Shown piece by piece: positions 11,506 through 21,874 of a stretch of DNA of 64,000 bases; within the stretch, counting starts at the first letter, position 1, and every line of letters begins with the position of its first letter. The translations under genes were made by a program, and so were the position numbers. Under the pieces are notes generated by a model. That model was not told the origin of the DNA. It ran no database searches and saw nothing but the letters and a program-made list of their open reading frames with translations. Source of the DNA: Armigeres subalbatus (taxonomy: Eukaryota; Arthropoda; Insecta; Diptera; Culicidae); NCBI RefSeq assembly GCF_024139115.2, contig NC_085140.1, positions 418,884,283-418,948,282 of the forward strand. Direction: 5' to 3'.

Positions 11506-11764
11506 CACTCCAAATAATCTAAACGTTGTTTCCACCTGAATTTTCAGGTACATTTTACGTGCACACGTAACTGCAAATGCTTCAGAAAATTCAGGTGAAA
11601 CTTACGTGTCCGGTGAATTGTATCCAAAACTCAGGTAGAAGTTACCTGATTTTCACGTAGAATGAAAATTCTATTGAAAAATCAGGTAAAAGTTACGTGA
11701 ATCTCAGGTGGAAAAAATCTACGTACTTTTTCAGGTGGAAACAACGTGCAGATTTTTTTGGGTG
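11506..11764. mobile_element. TA-flanked MITE, TIR CACTCCAAA.../...TTTGGGTGT
   Basis: Left end CACTCCAAATAATCT then CGTTGTTTCCACCTGAA; the right end is its complement (TTCAGGTGGAAACAACG then TTTGGGTG), with TA on each side. The interior repeats CAGGT(G)AAA motifs many times on both strands. Confidence 0.75.
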
Positions 11765-12880
11765 TAGAAAGGAAAAGCCGATAACTCGTTTTGACAATTT
11801 CGGTTTCCGCCAACGCAACCAAGGCAACGAGAAGCGACAAGCACAAGTCTGGCCGGCAGAAAGTTGCACCGGGACGCGATTGAGCGGACGAAAAATTTCG
11901 TTTGACGGTTAGTTCGGTGTTTCGCGGCTTCATTGGACCCAGAAGTGGTTAAAGTTGTTGGCACTCAACGGTCGTGTGTTAATCGGCGATCAGACGGCCC
12001 AACAACAAGAAAATCTATCGGCAAACAGCCTATAAGAGGAGAGAGCGTAAGTGCCACATGCGTTTGTCATTTACCCCGCTCATTACAGACTATTCCGTCC
12101 GCATAGAAAAGCCGGAAGAGAAACACGCCACCGGTCAAACACAGAAGTTCGTGTGTCTGCTGTAAGTAGCCCTTTCGTAAGACCTAACCTCCAAACTAAT
12201 ACGGGCTGTCCACTTAGGTACTTTCGCTGGTTTGGCAGTCGTCGTACGGAACTCGAAAAGCCGCTCATCGACGGAAAGTGATCCGTTTGATCACAAGGAA
12301 AGGGACGAGCGCCTTCGCATCTAGCAAAGTCAAAGGCCCCAAAGGGTGAGTTTATTTTGATGAAATCGGCGAAACTCGTTATTTATTTTGCCGTTGAATC
12401 GCAGGGCTTTTGTTTCCATCCCGGTTTCTTCGTCCAACGCGCAATTCCCACCGCCTTGCGAAAAAGCGGACAAACAGAGAGAGGCCGGAAAGCAAACGAT
12501 AGGCAAGACGGAGAAGTGAAACCAACAATTTCGCGGGAGCGAGTTGCAGTGCACTGCTCCCTCTAGCTGGTTCCGGAAACGATGGTAGCGGAAAATCCTG
12601 TGTCAGTGAAAAAAAGCGGTTGGGAAAAGCGAGTATTCGAAACTCGCTAGTGTGAACGGAAAGCTCGTGAGCGACGACGAGCGCAACAAGGACCTCGGAG
12701 GGACCCCATCCAGCATACGGGTCGCGCTGGACGGCCAGAGGGGTCTGCCCTGCGGCTCGTGACGAGTGGTACAGCACGGCGAACTGCGTGGTGCGCAAAA
12801 TGCGTGCATGGTGCGACGGCAGACGGCCGTTTGCGACAATAAGCGGCACAATAGGGGGACGCCCCGAAGACCGTGAGTAA
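11765..12880 (+). other. GC-rich island with splice signals: possible 5' exons of an unrecognised plus-strand transcript
   Basis: Base composition shifts sharply to GC- and CpG-rich from about 11780 to 12870. Plus-strand splice-like sites are ordered sensibly: GTAAGT near 12164, GTGAGT at 12347 and at 12872, and an acceptor-like TTGAATCGCAG near 12404. An ATG in good context (AACGATGG, near 12580) opens 22 codons (MVAENPVSVKKSGWEKRVFE...) before a stop. A second frame is open from about 12670 to the 12872 donor (ends GGRPED). No protein family is recognised. Alternatives: the 5' leader of an LTR or LINE element, or a spliced 5' UTR of a gene lying downstream. Confidence 0.35.
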
Positions 12881-14949
12881 GAAAATCTGTATATTGTAAG
12901 GAAGAAGATATAGAGAAGATAGAAGATAAAGCGAGAGGAATCAAGATGACTAGGAGATAGGAAGATAGAGAAAGAAGAAGGCAGAGAGTGAGAAAAAGAG
13001 GGATGAATAGGAGGTAGGAAGCATGAGATGAATATTGGTACGCCACCCTAAATATATGTATAAAACCTAGATTTGTGATGATTTTCAATTTATTGGTGCT
13101 TTAGCCTTCCAGTTTGTTGCTTTTTTGATCCGCTTTGGGTAGTTCTGCTCTACCGCTACCGGAAGCTCGCAATAATGCTATTTGTAAGAAGTGATCATAG
13201 CACCCCTCGGCTATTGTTTTTAGGCGGTTATTGTCCTGGTGACGCAAGATGGTGTGATTGTGCTGTCCATTTCTAATGTGGTATAAATCCGGGTGAGATG
13301 CCACACCTTTTTAAAAATCGACATTTCTAATAAGTAAAACTTTAAATTTGAACTTTTCTTATTTTTCTATTGAGTTGAAATCATTTGAAAAACAAATAAA
13401 ATCGGACTGTACTCTTGATATTTGAATTAAAAAAAGTCAAATCCGGGTGTGACGCCACACCTCAGGGGGAGACGCTGCATGTAGAAAATGGAGAAATGAG
13501 ATTATAATTTGTTTTTGACGTAAAACGCACTTACTGAATTACAACACACAGTCGAGGAAATTAGTCATTAATAGGCTTTTACTTTGTTGTTTTTCTCCCG
13601 CAACCAATTACATGAATCGTCAAAAAATGTACATATTGCGCGTTCTGCTATATCCACGACGCTTTTTTAAATTGTCTGAAATTCTTGTATAGCCTAGTAT
13701 TCTTCATTGCAATGCTCTTTCGTAGCTGCTTTTCCTTCCTGGGGTATCTGCTCTTGCGATTCATAACATGTACCCATATCAATAACAACCGAAAAAGAAG
13801 AAATGGGGCTAAAATTAATTGTGATTGTTTTGTGGTGTTTTTAGTAGTGAGCACGCATGATAACAACAAAAAACGACATTTATTGAGTTGAAATCGTTAA
13901 TTGTGCAAATATCATTAATTTCAAAGCATGTTATAAATAATGAAACAATTAGTCAAGAACGATCTGGATTCTCCTCCAATCCTTTGCAATATCTTGATCT
14001 TTGTATTTTACACGATTTTCTCATATAATAATAATATCTTATTGAAGTGTTGATAGTAGGTAGGTGCGGCGTATCACCCTACGCATCTATACCGATTGCA
14101 AGGAATAGATGCCACATCCCTATAATTTTTACTCAAAAAAAAAAATGTTTCCAAACATAACCTACAAGGTTTTTAAAGGATTCAAATAATTAAATAAAAA
14201 TGTGGATTTGTAAGAATTTTCCCAAAGCCATACAAAAATTTTTTTTTTAAATACCGTTAGAAATTTTACGGCCTCCGCAGCATAAATAAAAGTTTGTAAC
14301 CATCATATTACTTTTTTTGCAGATAAAAGTCAGCAGTAACTACTTAAGTTTTTGTTTTCGCTAAAAAAGACACCCTCTCGCATACATTTGCATCAACAAA
14401 TCAAGTCTGTTCTACCATATCTCTGAAGTGCGGCATCTATACCGACGCGGCACTCACCCCTATAGCGATTTACGAAGTGCACTAGGGGAGCTATTCCTTG
14501 AATTCATATCATGTACCCAAATCAATAACATTCTAAAACAAAGAATTGGAGCGCAAATTGTTTTGTTTTCTAATTTTTGTGATTTTTTTTTTCAGCGTGC
14601 ACTTGGGCACACCAGATAACAAAACACAACCTATATTGAGCCAAAGATGTCTGTTTTGCGAATGTTATTGATATAGGAGTATGCTAATAATAATGGAACG
14701 AATGCTCATATATATTGTTAATAACCGAGCAGGCGAAAATATCTGAATAAAACCTAATTCTGTTATTGGTACCATACTCTGTTATGAACTAGCTTTGCAT
14801 AAGAGGTAAAATACCAAAGGAGAAATACCAAAAATTCATATGTTATTACAATTCCATTGCAATATCAAATGCATAACAAATCATTATTCATTTGGTATTG
14901 AAATACTTGAGCATGTTACTATCATGTATCAAGTACTTGATGGGCTACA
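12881..14949. other. AT-rich intergenic with diverged duplications
   Basis: No gene recognised. An AAATCCGGGTG...GCCACACCT segment occurs twice (about 13276 and 13440). A block with ATCATGTACCCAAATCAATA and following sequence occurs at about 13755-13900 and 14500-14650, suggesting an old local duplication. Confidence 0.5.
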
Positions 14950-17880
14950 GCTCTTCGATGAACCTATGCCGAATGGAGTATCCTTCTCCACTGGACTCGA
15001 TCCTGGGCCAATCGCTTCCAGTCGCCCTGAACATTGAGCGCCCTCAGGTCCTCTTCAACTGCAAAAAGCCATCGTGTACGCGGCCTTCCACGAAGCCTGC
15101 GGCCTCTTCCGGGTTCTCTACTAAATATTATCTTTGCTTGACGTTCTTCCGGCATACGAACAACGTGACCAGCCCACCGTAGTCTGCCGTGTTGTATAAG
15201 CTTAATAATATCCAGCCCTTTGTACACCTGGTACAATTCGTGATTCATGCGACGCCGCCAGATACCGTTCTTCTGTTTACCGCCGAGTATTGTCCGCAGC
15301 ACCTTACGCTCAAACACTCCGAGAGCTCTCCGATCAGCCTCCTTTAACGTCCATGTCTCATGGCCGTATAAAGCCACCGGAAGAATCAGAGTAGTATACA
15401 GCGCGAGTTTTGTTTTCGTTTGCAGACTACGGGACTTAAGCTTGTTACGACGTCCGTAATAAGCCCTATTTGTAGCTGCAAGACGCCTTCTCACCTCACG
15501 GGTAACATCTTTATTGCACGTCACTAATGTTCCAAGATACACAAATTCTTCTACCACTTCAAATTTTTCCCCATCCAGCACCATTTCGCTACCACCACCA
15601 CTAATGAACCTACGTTGATTGCCAGCGACCATGTACTTCGTTTTGCTGGTATTGATCGTGAGTCCAATCCTCGCTGTCTCCCTCTTAAAAGGCACAAAAG
15701 CCTCTTCCACGGCACGGCGATCAATTCCGATAATATCGATATCGTCCGCAAATCCCAGGAGCATATGCGATTTTGTGATAATGGTACTGCTTCTTTGCAC
15801 ACCAGCTCTCCTAATCGCTCCCTCGAGCGCTATATTGAACAGTAGATTCGAGAGTGCATCACCCTGCTTTAATCCATTTAAGTAACAAATGACGTCGATA
15901 TTTCATCCGCAACCCTTACACTTGATTTCGATCCGTCCAACGTTATACGAATCAGCCGTATCAGTTTCGCCGGAAAACCATGTTCAAGCATAATTTGCCA
16001 TAATTCATTCCGTTTCACTGAATCGTACGCCGCCTTGAAATCAATGAACAGATGGCGCTGTCTTTCTCCGCACGCCATTGACAGACTCATAAAACCTCCG
16101 CATATCGTTTTGCTCCATTTTTTCCTGCGCCTCTTTAATAACTTGTTCTTCGTACTCTTTTTTCTTCCTGCGTTGGGTTCGTTTTTCGGCTGCTCTTGCT
16201 TCCTTGTACCGAGCTCTATTCGATCGGGTACCCGACACCAACATCCGGCTTCTGGCAACGTTCTGCTCGTCTATCACTCTCTGACACTCCACATCGAACC
16301 AACCCGTCCTGGGTCGCCTCTGTGCACTGCCTACCACTTCTCGTGCTGTTGTGCTCACCGCTCCATGGATCGACTCCCATAGATCGTTGATGTTGTCCCT
16401 AACGTTGATTGCACTTATCCGTTCGTCGAGCTTCTGGCGTTACTCAGCCGATACTCCTTTCGCCGACAATCGCTGGATATTGTAACGCATCGTTCGCTGT
16501 GATCTTTCGTTCGATACAGTTGACAACCGTGATCGAATTTTACTGACAACGAGGTAGTGATCAGAGTCAATGTTGAGACCTCTGAATGTCCGCACATCGA
16601 TAACATCCGAGAAATGGCGCCCATCCACCAGAACATGGTCTATCTGGTTGCAAGTTTCACCATTTGGGTGTCTCCAGGTGTGCTTTCGGATGTTCTTTCG
16701 TGCAAAGTAGGTGCTACTGATGGCCATGCCTCTGGCAGCAGCGAAATTTACTAGCCGTAGGCCCTTGTCATTGGTAGCGAAGTGAAGGCTTTCCCTACCG
16801 ATTATGGGACGGAAAAAGTCCTCTCTACCGACCTGGGCGTTAGCGTCTCCGATAACAATTTTCACGTCATGCTTTGGGCACTCTCTATAGGCTTTATCAA
16901 GACATTCATAAAACGTGTCCTTCACGTCGTCGGATTTATCGTTTGTCGGTGCGTAAACGTTGATTAGGCTGTAATTGAAGAATTTGCCCCGTATCCTCAA
17001 CACACAGATTCGTTCGCTAATGGGTTTCCACCGCATCACTCGCTTCATCTGCTTGCCCATCACTACGAAACCAACTCCATGCTCTGCTTTTTCACCGACG
17101 CTGTGATAGATGTTATACTTGAATGCAGTGTTGGTCGTTGGGTCCACGGCTCGGAATTCACGTTCTCCGGATCAGGGCTGACAATAGTCATTCTCGTCGT
17201 ATGAAGAAAGCGAAAAAAAATTAGTCTTCGTCATAACATTGCACGACGCAACACCTATTCGTTTTCTTCGCGTCGCATGCGTACCACGACGATAGTCGCG
17301 CAGCCAAAAGTTATGACGATTTTCGTCGTCACTTCTTCACACAATTGATTGCACGTCATTATAGACGGACTGGTAAAAAACATAATAGCGTCTCAAATAA
17401 ACAAATAGTAGGAAATTTGGTAACATAAATGTATCGAAAACATTCATAACGCTTTCATACGTTGCTTCAAATTCATTATTACAAAGAATTAGTAAAAATC
17501 TTCGCATGGCAAATGCCGCTTGAAGAATAACGGTATGAAGTCTTCGTTCTTCGATGTCGTCAGGACGATTTGGTTACACGACGAAAGCTAACGTCGTGCG
17601 CGTCATTGACGATGTGTAGAGTAGCAATGAAGACAATGCAACTCGTCGCTACTGTGGCATTTCGTGCTATGACGATGACGATTGTCAGCCCTGCTCCGGA
17701 TCTAGGCCATCGGACTTCTTGAATAGCAGCCACGTTCACTCCAACCGCTGTTTGAGCCGCACCTCCTGGTGAGCAGACGCTCGAGGCGTACCTTCTCACT
17801 CTAGCTGATGTCAGAAGGACAACAGTGCCCAGGCTGCACTACCATCTAAGTACACAACCCTTAGCTGGCGGTCTTTTGTC
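14950..17880 (-). mobile_element. RTE-like LINE pseudo-element, split by a hAT MITE
   Basis: Read on the minus strand from about 17880: 5' leader, then the start of an APE endonuclease (VNVAAIQEVRWP, with the metal-binding E). It is interrupted at 17693-17173 by a MITE and resumes at 17147-16440 with LINVYAPTN, IGDANAQVG and SDHYLV. A coiled, lysine-rich linker follows (16358-16041). Part of the RT N-terminus is deleted, then FIDFKAAYDSVKRNELWQIM. A frameshift precedes the 278-codon block at 15800-14964, which keeps the catalytic FADDIDIIG and a C-terminus ending GRGRRLRGRPRTRWLF. Stops near 16440 and 15890 and the deletion make it non-autonomous. The RTE-like label rests on motif layout. Confidence 0.85.
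17173..17693. mobile_element. hAT MITE with perfect 8-bp target duplication
   Basis: Element ends CAGGGCTGACAAT and ATTGTCAGCCCTG are exact inverted repeats. CTCCGGAT is duplicated on both sides (17165-17172 and 17694-17701). Removing it rejoins the LINE reading frame region around EVRWPRSG, proving it inserted into the LINE. A second, reversed and itself interrupted copy lies at 24785-25405. Confidence 0.92.
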
Positions 17881-18693
17881 ATCGGACGACCCGTGGAAGC
17901 GTGAGAAAGGGACTTGTGGGGACCAGAGCTCTGTTGGGCGCTCCTTCCCAGATGTCAACCCACCATTTTGCAGCCCACTTAAGCATGTTATGCCTCAAGT
18001 ATTCTGCATATAAGTTTTTGGTATTATTTTTTGGTATTTTACCTCTAATGCAAGGCTTGTTCATACGATTTTCTGTTATCGAGGTCGTCGCTTCTGCTCG
18101 GGTATACTATATTTGATTATATTATCTTTCGGATTGTTGTGATTTTAGATTTTCACCAACACTAAAGCATCTTTACAGTTTCAGTTATATTAAATATAGA
18201 AAAAATATCATAATATAGAATAAAATAGCTCTTATTTTATGAGCTTGAGCCATTTTACCTCATCCCTTATCAGTTTCATGTTCTAAATCCCATACAATTT
18301 GTTGCTCTACTATTTGTTACTGTTTCTATACTAATTGATTGTTGTGAAATAAATATGTTAGCTACATGTAAAAATGAGGTTTTAAGAGAACAGTTAGCTA
18401 CTTCCAAAGCGAAACTGAGACTAAAAGCAGGAGCACAAAATGTTGGCTTTGGTGGAGCAACTATAAGTGCACAATTGAGACCCATGTAGGCGCAAGCCAA
18501 GTTCCACGGTTTGCAGAAATCGCCCTCAATAGATAACGAACAACGATAAAAGAGGGGCAAAAATCTCTTCGAATCATTACAAGCCATGAAACAAGTTTAT
18601 CGCACTTTTATGCAAGGGCGATAAAAACAGAAGCAGCCCCTACCAAGGATCTGTGATGAAACGTTTCGTTCTCGCTCAAATACCGTGGGTACC
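17881..18693. other. intergenic
   Basis: No gene recognised. 18350-18480 is open on plus (begins MLATCKNEVLREQL) for about 44 codons without family resemblance. Confidence 0.35.
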
Positions 18694-18701
18694 ATATAGG
18701 G

Positions 18702-21068
18702 CAGCGGTTCTCAACCAGGGGTACATGTACCCCTGGGGGTACCTTCGCTGGCTCTTAGGGGTACCTCGGACAAAAATGCCTAATGGCGGACGTATCACAA
18801 TTCCAATCGAAATTCATTAATACAGTTTCGATAATTGTGATTTTTTAATTTCCACCTCCGTTGAAGAGGCATGAAGACTTTTTTCTGATAAGCTCGGTTG
18901 CTTCGTTGCAAGAGGATAAGAAGCATAATTCTACGCTTCTTGGAAGTCTTCTTCCAAGCATCTGAAACGCCTTCTTTCAAGAGGCTCGGACAACTCCTTT
19001 CAAGCGGCTTGGAAGCCTCCTTTCAAGTGGGCTGCAAGCTTACTTTCAGAAGGTTCGGAAGCCTCCTTTCAAGAGGCTCTGAAGCCTCCTTTCAAGAGGC
19101 TCTGAAGCCTCCTTTCAAGAGGCTTTGAAGCCTCCTTTCAAGAGGCTTTAAAGCCTCCTTTCAAGAGGCTCTGAAGCCTCCTTTCAAGAGGCTCTGAAGC
19201 CTCCTTTCAAGATGCTCTGAAGCCTCCTTTTAAGAGGCTTGGAAGCCTCCTTTTAAGAGGCTCGGATGCCTCCTTTCAAGAGGCTCGGATGCCTCCTTTC
19301 AAGAGGCTCGGAAGCCTCCTTTCAAGAGGCTCGGAAGCCTCCTTTCAAGAGGCTCGGAAGCCTCCTTTCAAGAGGCTCGGAAGCCTCCTTTCAAGAGGCT
19401 CGGAAGCCTCCTTCAAGAGGCTCAGAAGCCTCCTTCAAGAGGCCTCAAGCCTCCTTTCAAGAGGCCTGGAAGCCTCCTTCAAGAGGCTCAGAATCCTCCT
19501 TCAAGAGGCTCAGAAGCCTCCTCTCAAGAGGCCTGGAAGCCTCCTTCAAGAGGCTCGGAAGCCTCCTTCAAGAGGCTGGAAGCCTCCTTTCAAGAGGCCT
19601 GGAAGCCTCCTTCAAGAGGCTGGAAGCCTCCTTTCAAGAGGCCTGGAAGCCTCCTTCAAGAGGCTCAGAAGCCTCCTTTCAAGAGGCCTGGAAGCCTCCT
19701 TTCAAGAGGCCTGGAAGCCTCCTTTCAAGACTCAAGCCTCCTTTCAAGAGGCTCAGCCTCCTTTCAAGAGGCCCAGCCTCCTTTCAAGAGGCTCAGGAAG
19801 CCTCCTTTCAAGAGGCTCAGAAGCCTCCTTTCAAGAGGCTCAGAAGCCTCCTTTCAAGAGGCTGGAAGCCTCCTTTCAAGAGGCTCAAGCCTCCTTTCAG
19901 AAGGCCTGAATCCTCCTTTCAAGAGGCCCAGAAGCCTCCTTTCAAGAGGCTCAAGCCTCTTTCAAGAGGCCTGGAAGCCTCCTTCAAGAGGCCTGGAAGC
20001 CTCCTTTCAAGAGGCTCAGGAAGCCCCCCTTTCAAGAGGCCTGGAAGCCTCCTTTCAAAGGCTCGGAAGCCTCCTTTCAAGAGGCCTGGAAGCCTCCTTT
20101 CAAGAGGCTCAGAAGCCTCCTTCAAGAGGCCCGGAAGCCTCCTTCAAGAGGCCCAGCCTCCTTTCAAGAGGCCTGGAAGCCTCCTTCAAGAGGCCTGGAA
20201 GCCTCCTTTCAAGAGGCTCGGAAGCCTCCTTTCAAGAGGCCTGGAAGCCTCCTTTCAAGAGGCTCAGCCTCCTTTCAAGAGGCCTGGAAGCCTCCTTTCA
20301 AGAGGCCTGGAAGCCTCCTTCAAGAGGCCTGGAAGCCTCCTTTCAAGACGCCTGAAACCCCCCTTTAGCGGCCTGGCAGCCTCCTCTCAAGAGGCCTCGA
20401 AGCCTCCTATCAAGAGGCCTGGAAGCCTCCTCTCAAGAGGCCTCGAAGCCTCCTTTCAAGAGGCCTGGAAGCCCCTTCAAGAGGCTCAGAAGCCCCTTTC
20501 AAGAGGCTCGAAGCCCTTCAAGAGGCCTGAAGCCTCCTTTCAAGAGGCTCGGAAGCCTCCTTTCAAGAGGCTCGGAAGCCTCCTTTCAAGAGGCTCGGAA
20601 GCCTCCTTTCAAGAGGCTCGGAAGCCTCCTTTCAAGAGGCTCGGAAGCCTCCTTTCAAAAGGCTCGGAAGCCTCCTTTTAAAAGGGTTGGAAGCATTTAT
20701 TCAAAAAGTTCCGAAGGTTCCTTTCATAAGGCTCGGAAAGCTCCTTTCAAAATGCTCGGAAGGTTCCTTCCAAGAGGCTCGTAAGCCTACTTTCGAAAGG
20801 CTCGGAAACCTACTTTCAACTGGTTAGAAAGCATCGCTTCAAGAAGCTCGAGATTCTTCTTTCAAGATGCTTGAAAGCTTTTAGAGTCTTAGAAGCGTCT
20901 TTTTAAGATGCATAGGAAACCCTCCTTTCAAGTGGCTCGAAAGCCGCCATTCAAGAGGCTCAGAAGCCTCTTATCAAGAGACACGGAAGCCTTTTTTCAT
21001 GAGGGGGTACCTCAATTAATGCAAAGGTTCGAAGGGGTACCTCTCAAGAAAAAGGTTGAGAACCACTG
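18702..21068. mobile_element. non-autonomous hAT element filled by a 23-bp tandem array
   Basis: TIRs CAGCGGTTCTCAACC (left) and GGTTGAGAACCACTG (right) are of the hAT CAGTGGTTCTCAACC type known from SPIN/Buster/Charlie-like families. The 8-bp target duplication ATATAGGG is perfect (18694-18701 and 21069-21076). Subterminal GGGGTACC repeats occur at both ends. No transposase is present; the body is the tandem array at 18973-20990. It sits in the GATGAGATGAATATA repeat that continues at 21077. Confidence 0.93.
18973..20990 (+). repeat. 23-bp satellite array, about 85 units, hairpin-forming
   Basis: Consensus GAAGCCTCCTTTCAAGAGGC plus TCG, repeated head to tail; most regular at 19060-20680 and decaying at both edges. 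AGCCTC and GAGGCT inside each unit are complementary (6-bp stem, 7-nt loop). Indels of one to three bases (CCTCCTTCAAG, AAGCCCCTT) mark many units. Because three units make 69 bp, all three plus frames read the same 23-residue repeat, which explains the artefactual 471-codon open frame. Confidence 0.95.
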
Positions 21069-21076
21069 ATATAGGG

Positions 21077-21300
21077 GAACTGTTCCGTTTTCCATCTCAC
21101 TGAACATATATTCATCTCATCGCGAAACAAAGAAATAAGGCACTTATTTCTTCGTCGCTTCTTTTTGCCAACATGCGAGCTCACTGCTAGAAAAATTCAC
21201 AAAAACAAGAAACAAATCAAATACCTTTTTATTGCTTTGTTTTTCGTGAGATGAATATCGGAGCTATGAGATGAAGTCTATCAGCATTAACCCTATTTTT
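21077..21300 (-). repeat. reverse copy of the GATGAGATGAATATA dispersed repeat
   Basis: GGAACTGTTCCGTTTTCCAT then TCTCACTGAACATATATTCA is the complement of 3003-3240 and 49565-49655. Similarity to the region near 49490-49530 continues around GAGCTATGAGATGAAGT. The hAT element at 18702-21068 inserted into it. Confidence 0.75.
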
Positions 21301-21457
21301 TCGCACAGTTGTGTAAAAAAATTGAAATGAATTCTTCAATAAAAATAGATTGGTAAATCTAAAAAAACGCATCAAATACATTTATTGAGAACGGAAACAG
21401 TCTCCATTTGCGTCTATAATTTCAACAAAACTAAACTATTTTATATTATTATAGATT

Positions 21458-21833
21458 TGGGTCCGTTCCAATATTGCGTAACGCGAAAAACGTCGTTTTT
21501 GAGAACCCCGCATCCCCTCGTAACAATCTGTAACAATTTTCAGAACTATCCCACCCATATGCGTAACGCGTAACAAATAGATTTTCGAAAAAAAAAGATT
21601 TTTGGTAAGATTTATATTTTTTATTTTATTTTATTTTATTTTATATTTTATTCTACTTTAAAGAAAATAGACATTTTTTAACATTTTTACTTTTTTTTTC
21701 TCTATGCAATTAATTTGTTACGTAACAATATTTCGAAGGACACCCACCCCCCATATTTTGTGTAACAAATCGTAACAAAAATCAAACAACCCCCCCCCCT
21801 CCTATTGCGTTACGTAATATTTGAACAGACCCT
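21458..21833. mobile_element. MITE-like inverted repeat, TTGCGTAACGC / GCGTTACGTAA
   Basis: Left end GGGTCCGTTCCAATATTGCG; right end TTGCGTTACGTAATATTTGA then ACAGACCC is its imperfect complement. The middle has TTTTATTTTA microsatellite and GTAACAAATCGTAACAA repeats. It ends about 40 bp beyond the P450 stop codon, so it may supply the 3' UTR/poly(A) context. Confidence 0.65.
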
Positions 21834-21874
21834 TTATACATTCATAACAATAACTCATATTATTCGTTCTATTA

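Noticed and set aside
12379..13088. 156- and 161-codon minus-strand frames in the GC-rich island
   Set aside because: No family signature; the splice-like signals favour the plus strand, and the frames look like by-products of GC-rich sequence.
19266..20681. 471-codon open frame with PPFKRLGSLLSRG repeats
   Set aside because: It is the translation of a 23-bp tandem array inside a hAT element; all three frames are open because the unit length is not a multiple of three, and there is no promoter or codon structure.
18973..20990. CRISPR-like array
   Set aside because: Units are head to tail without unique spacers, and the genome is eukaryotic.
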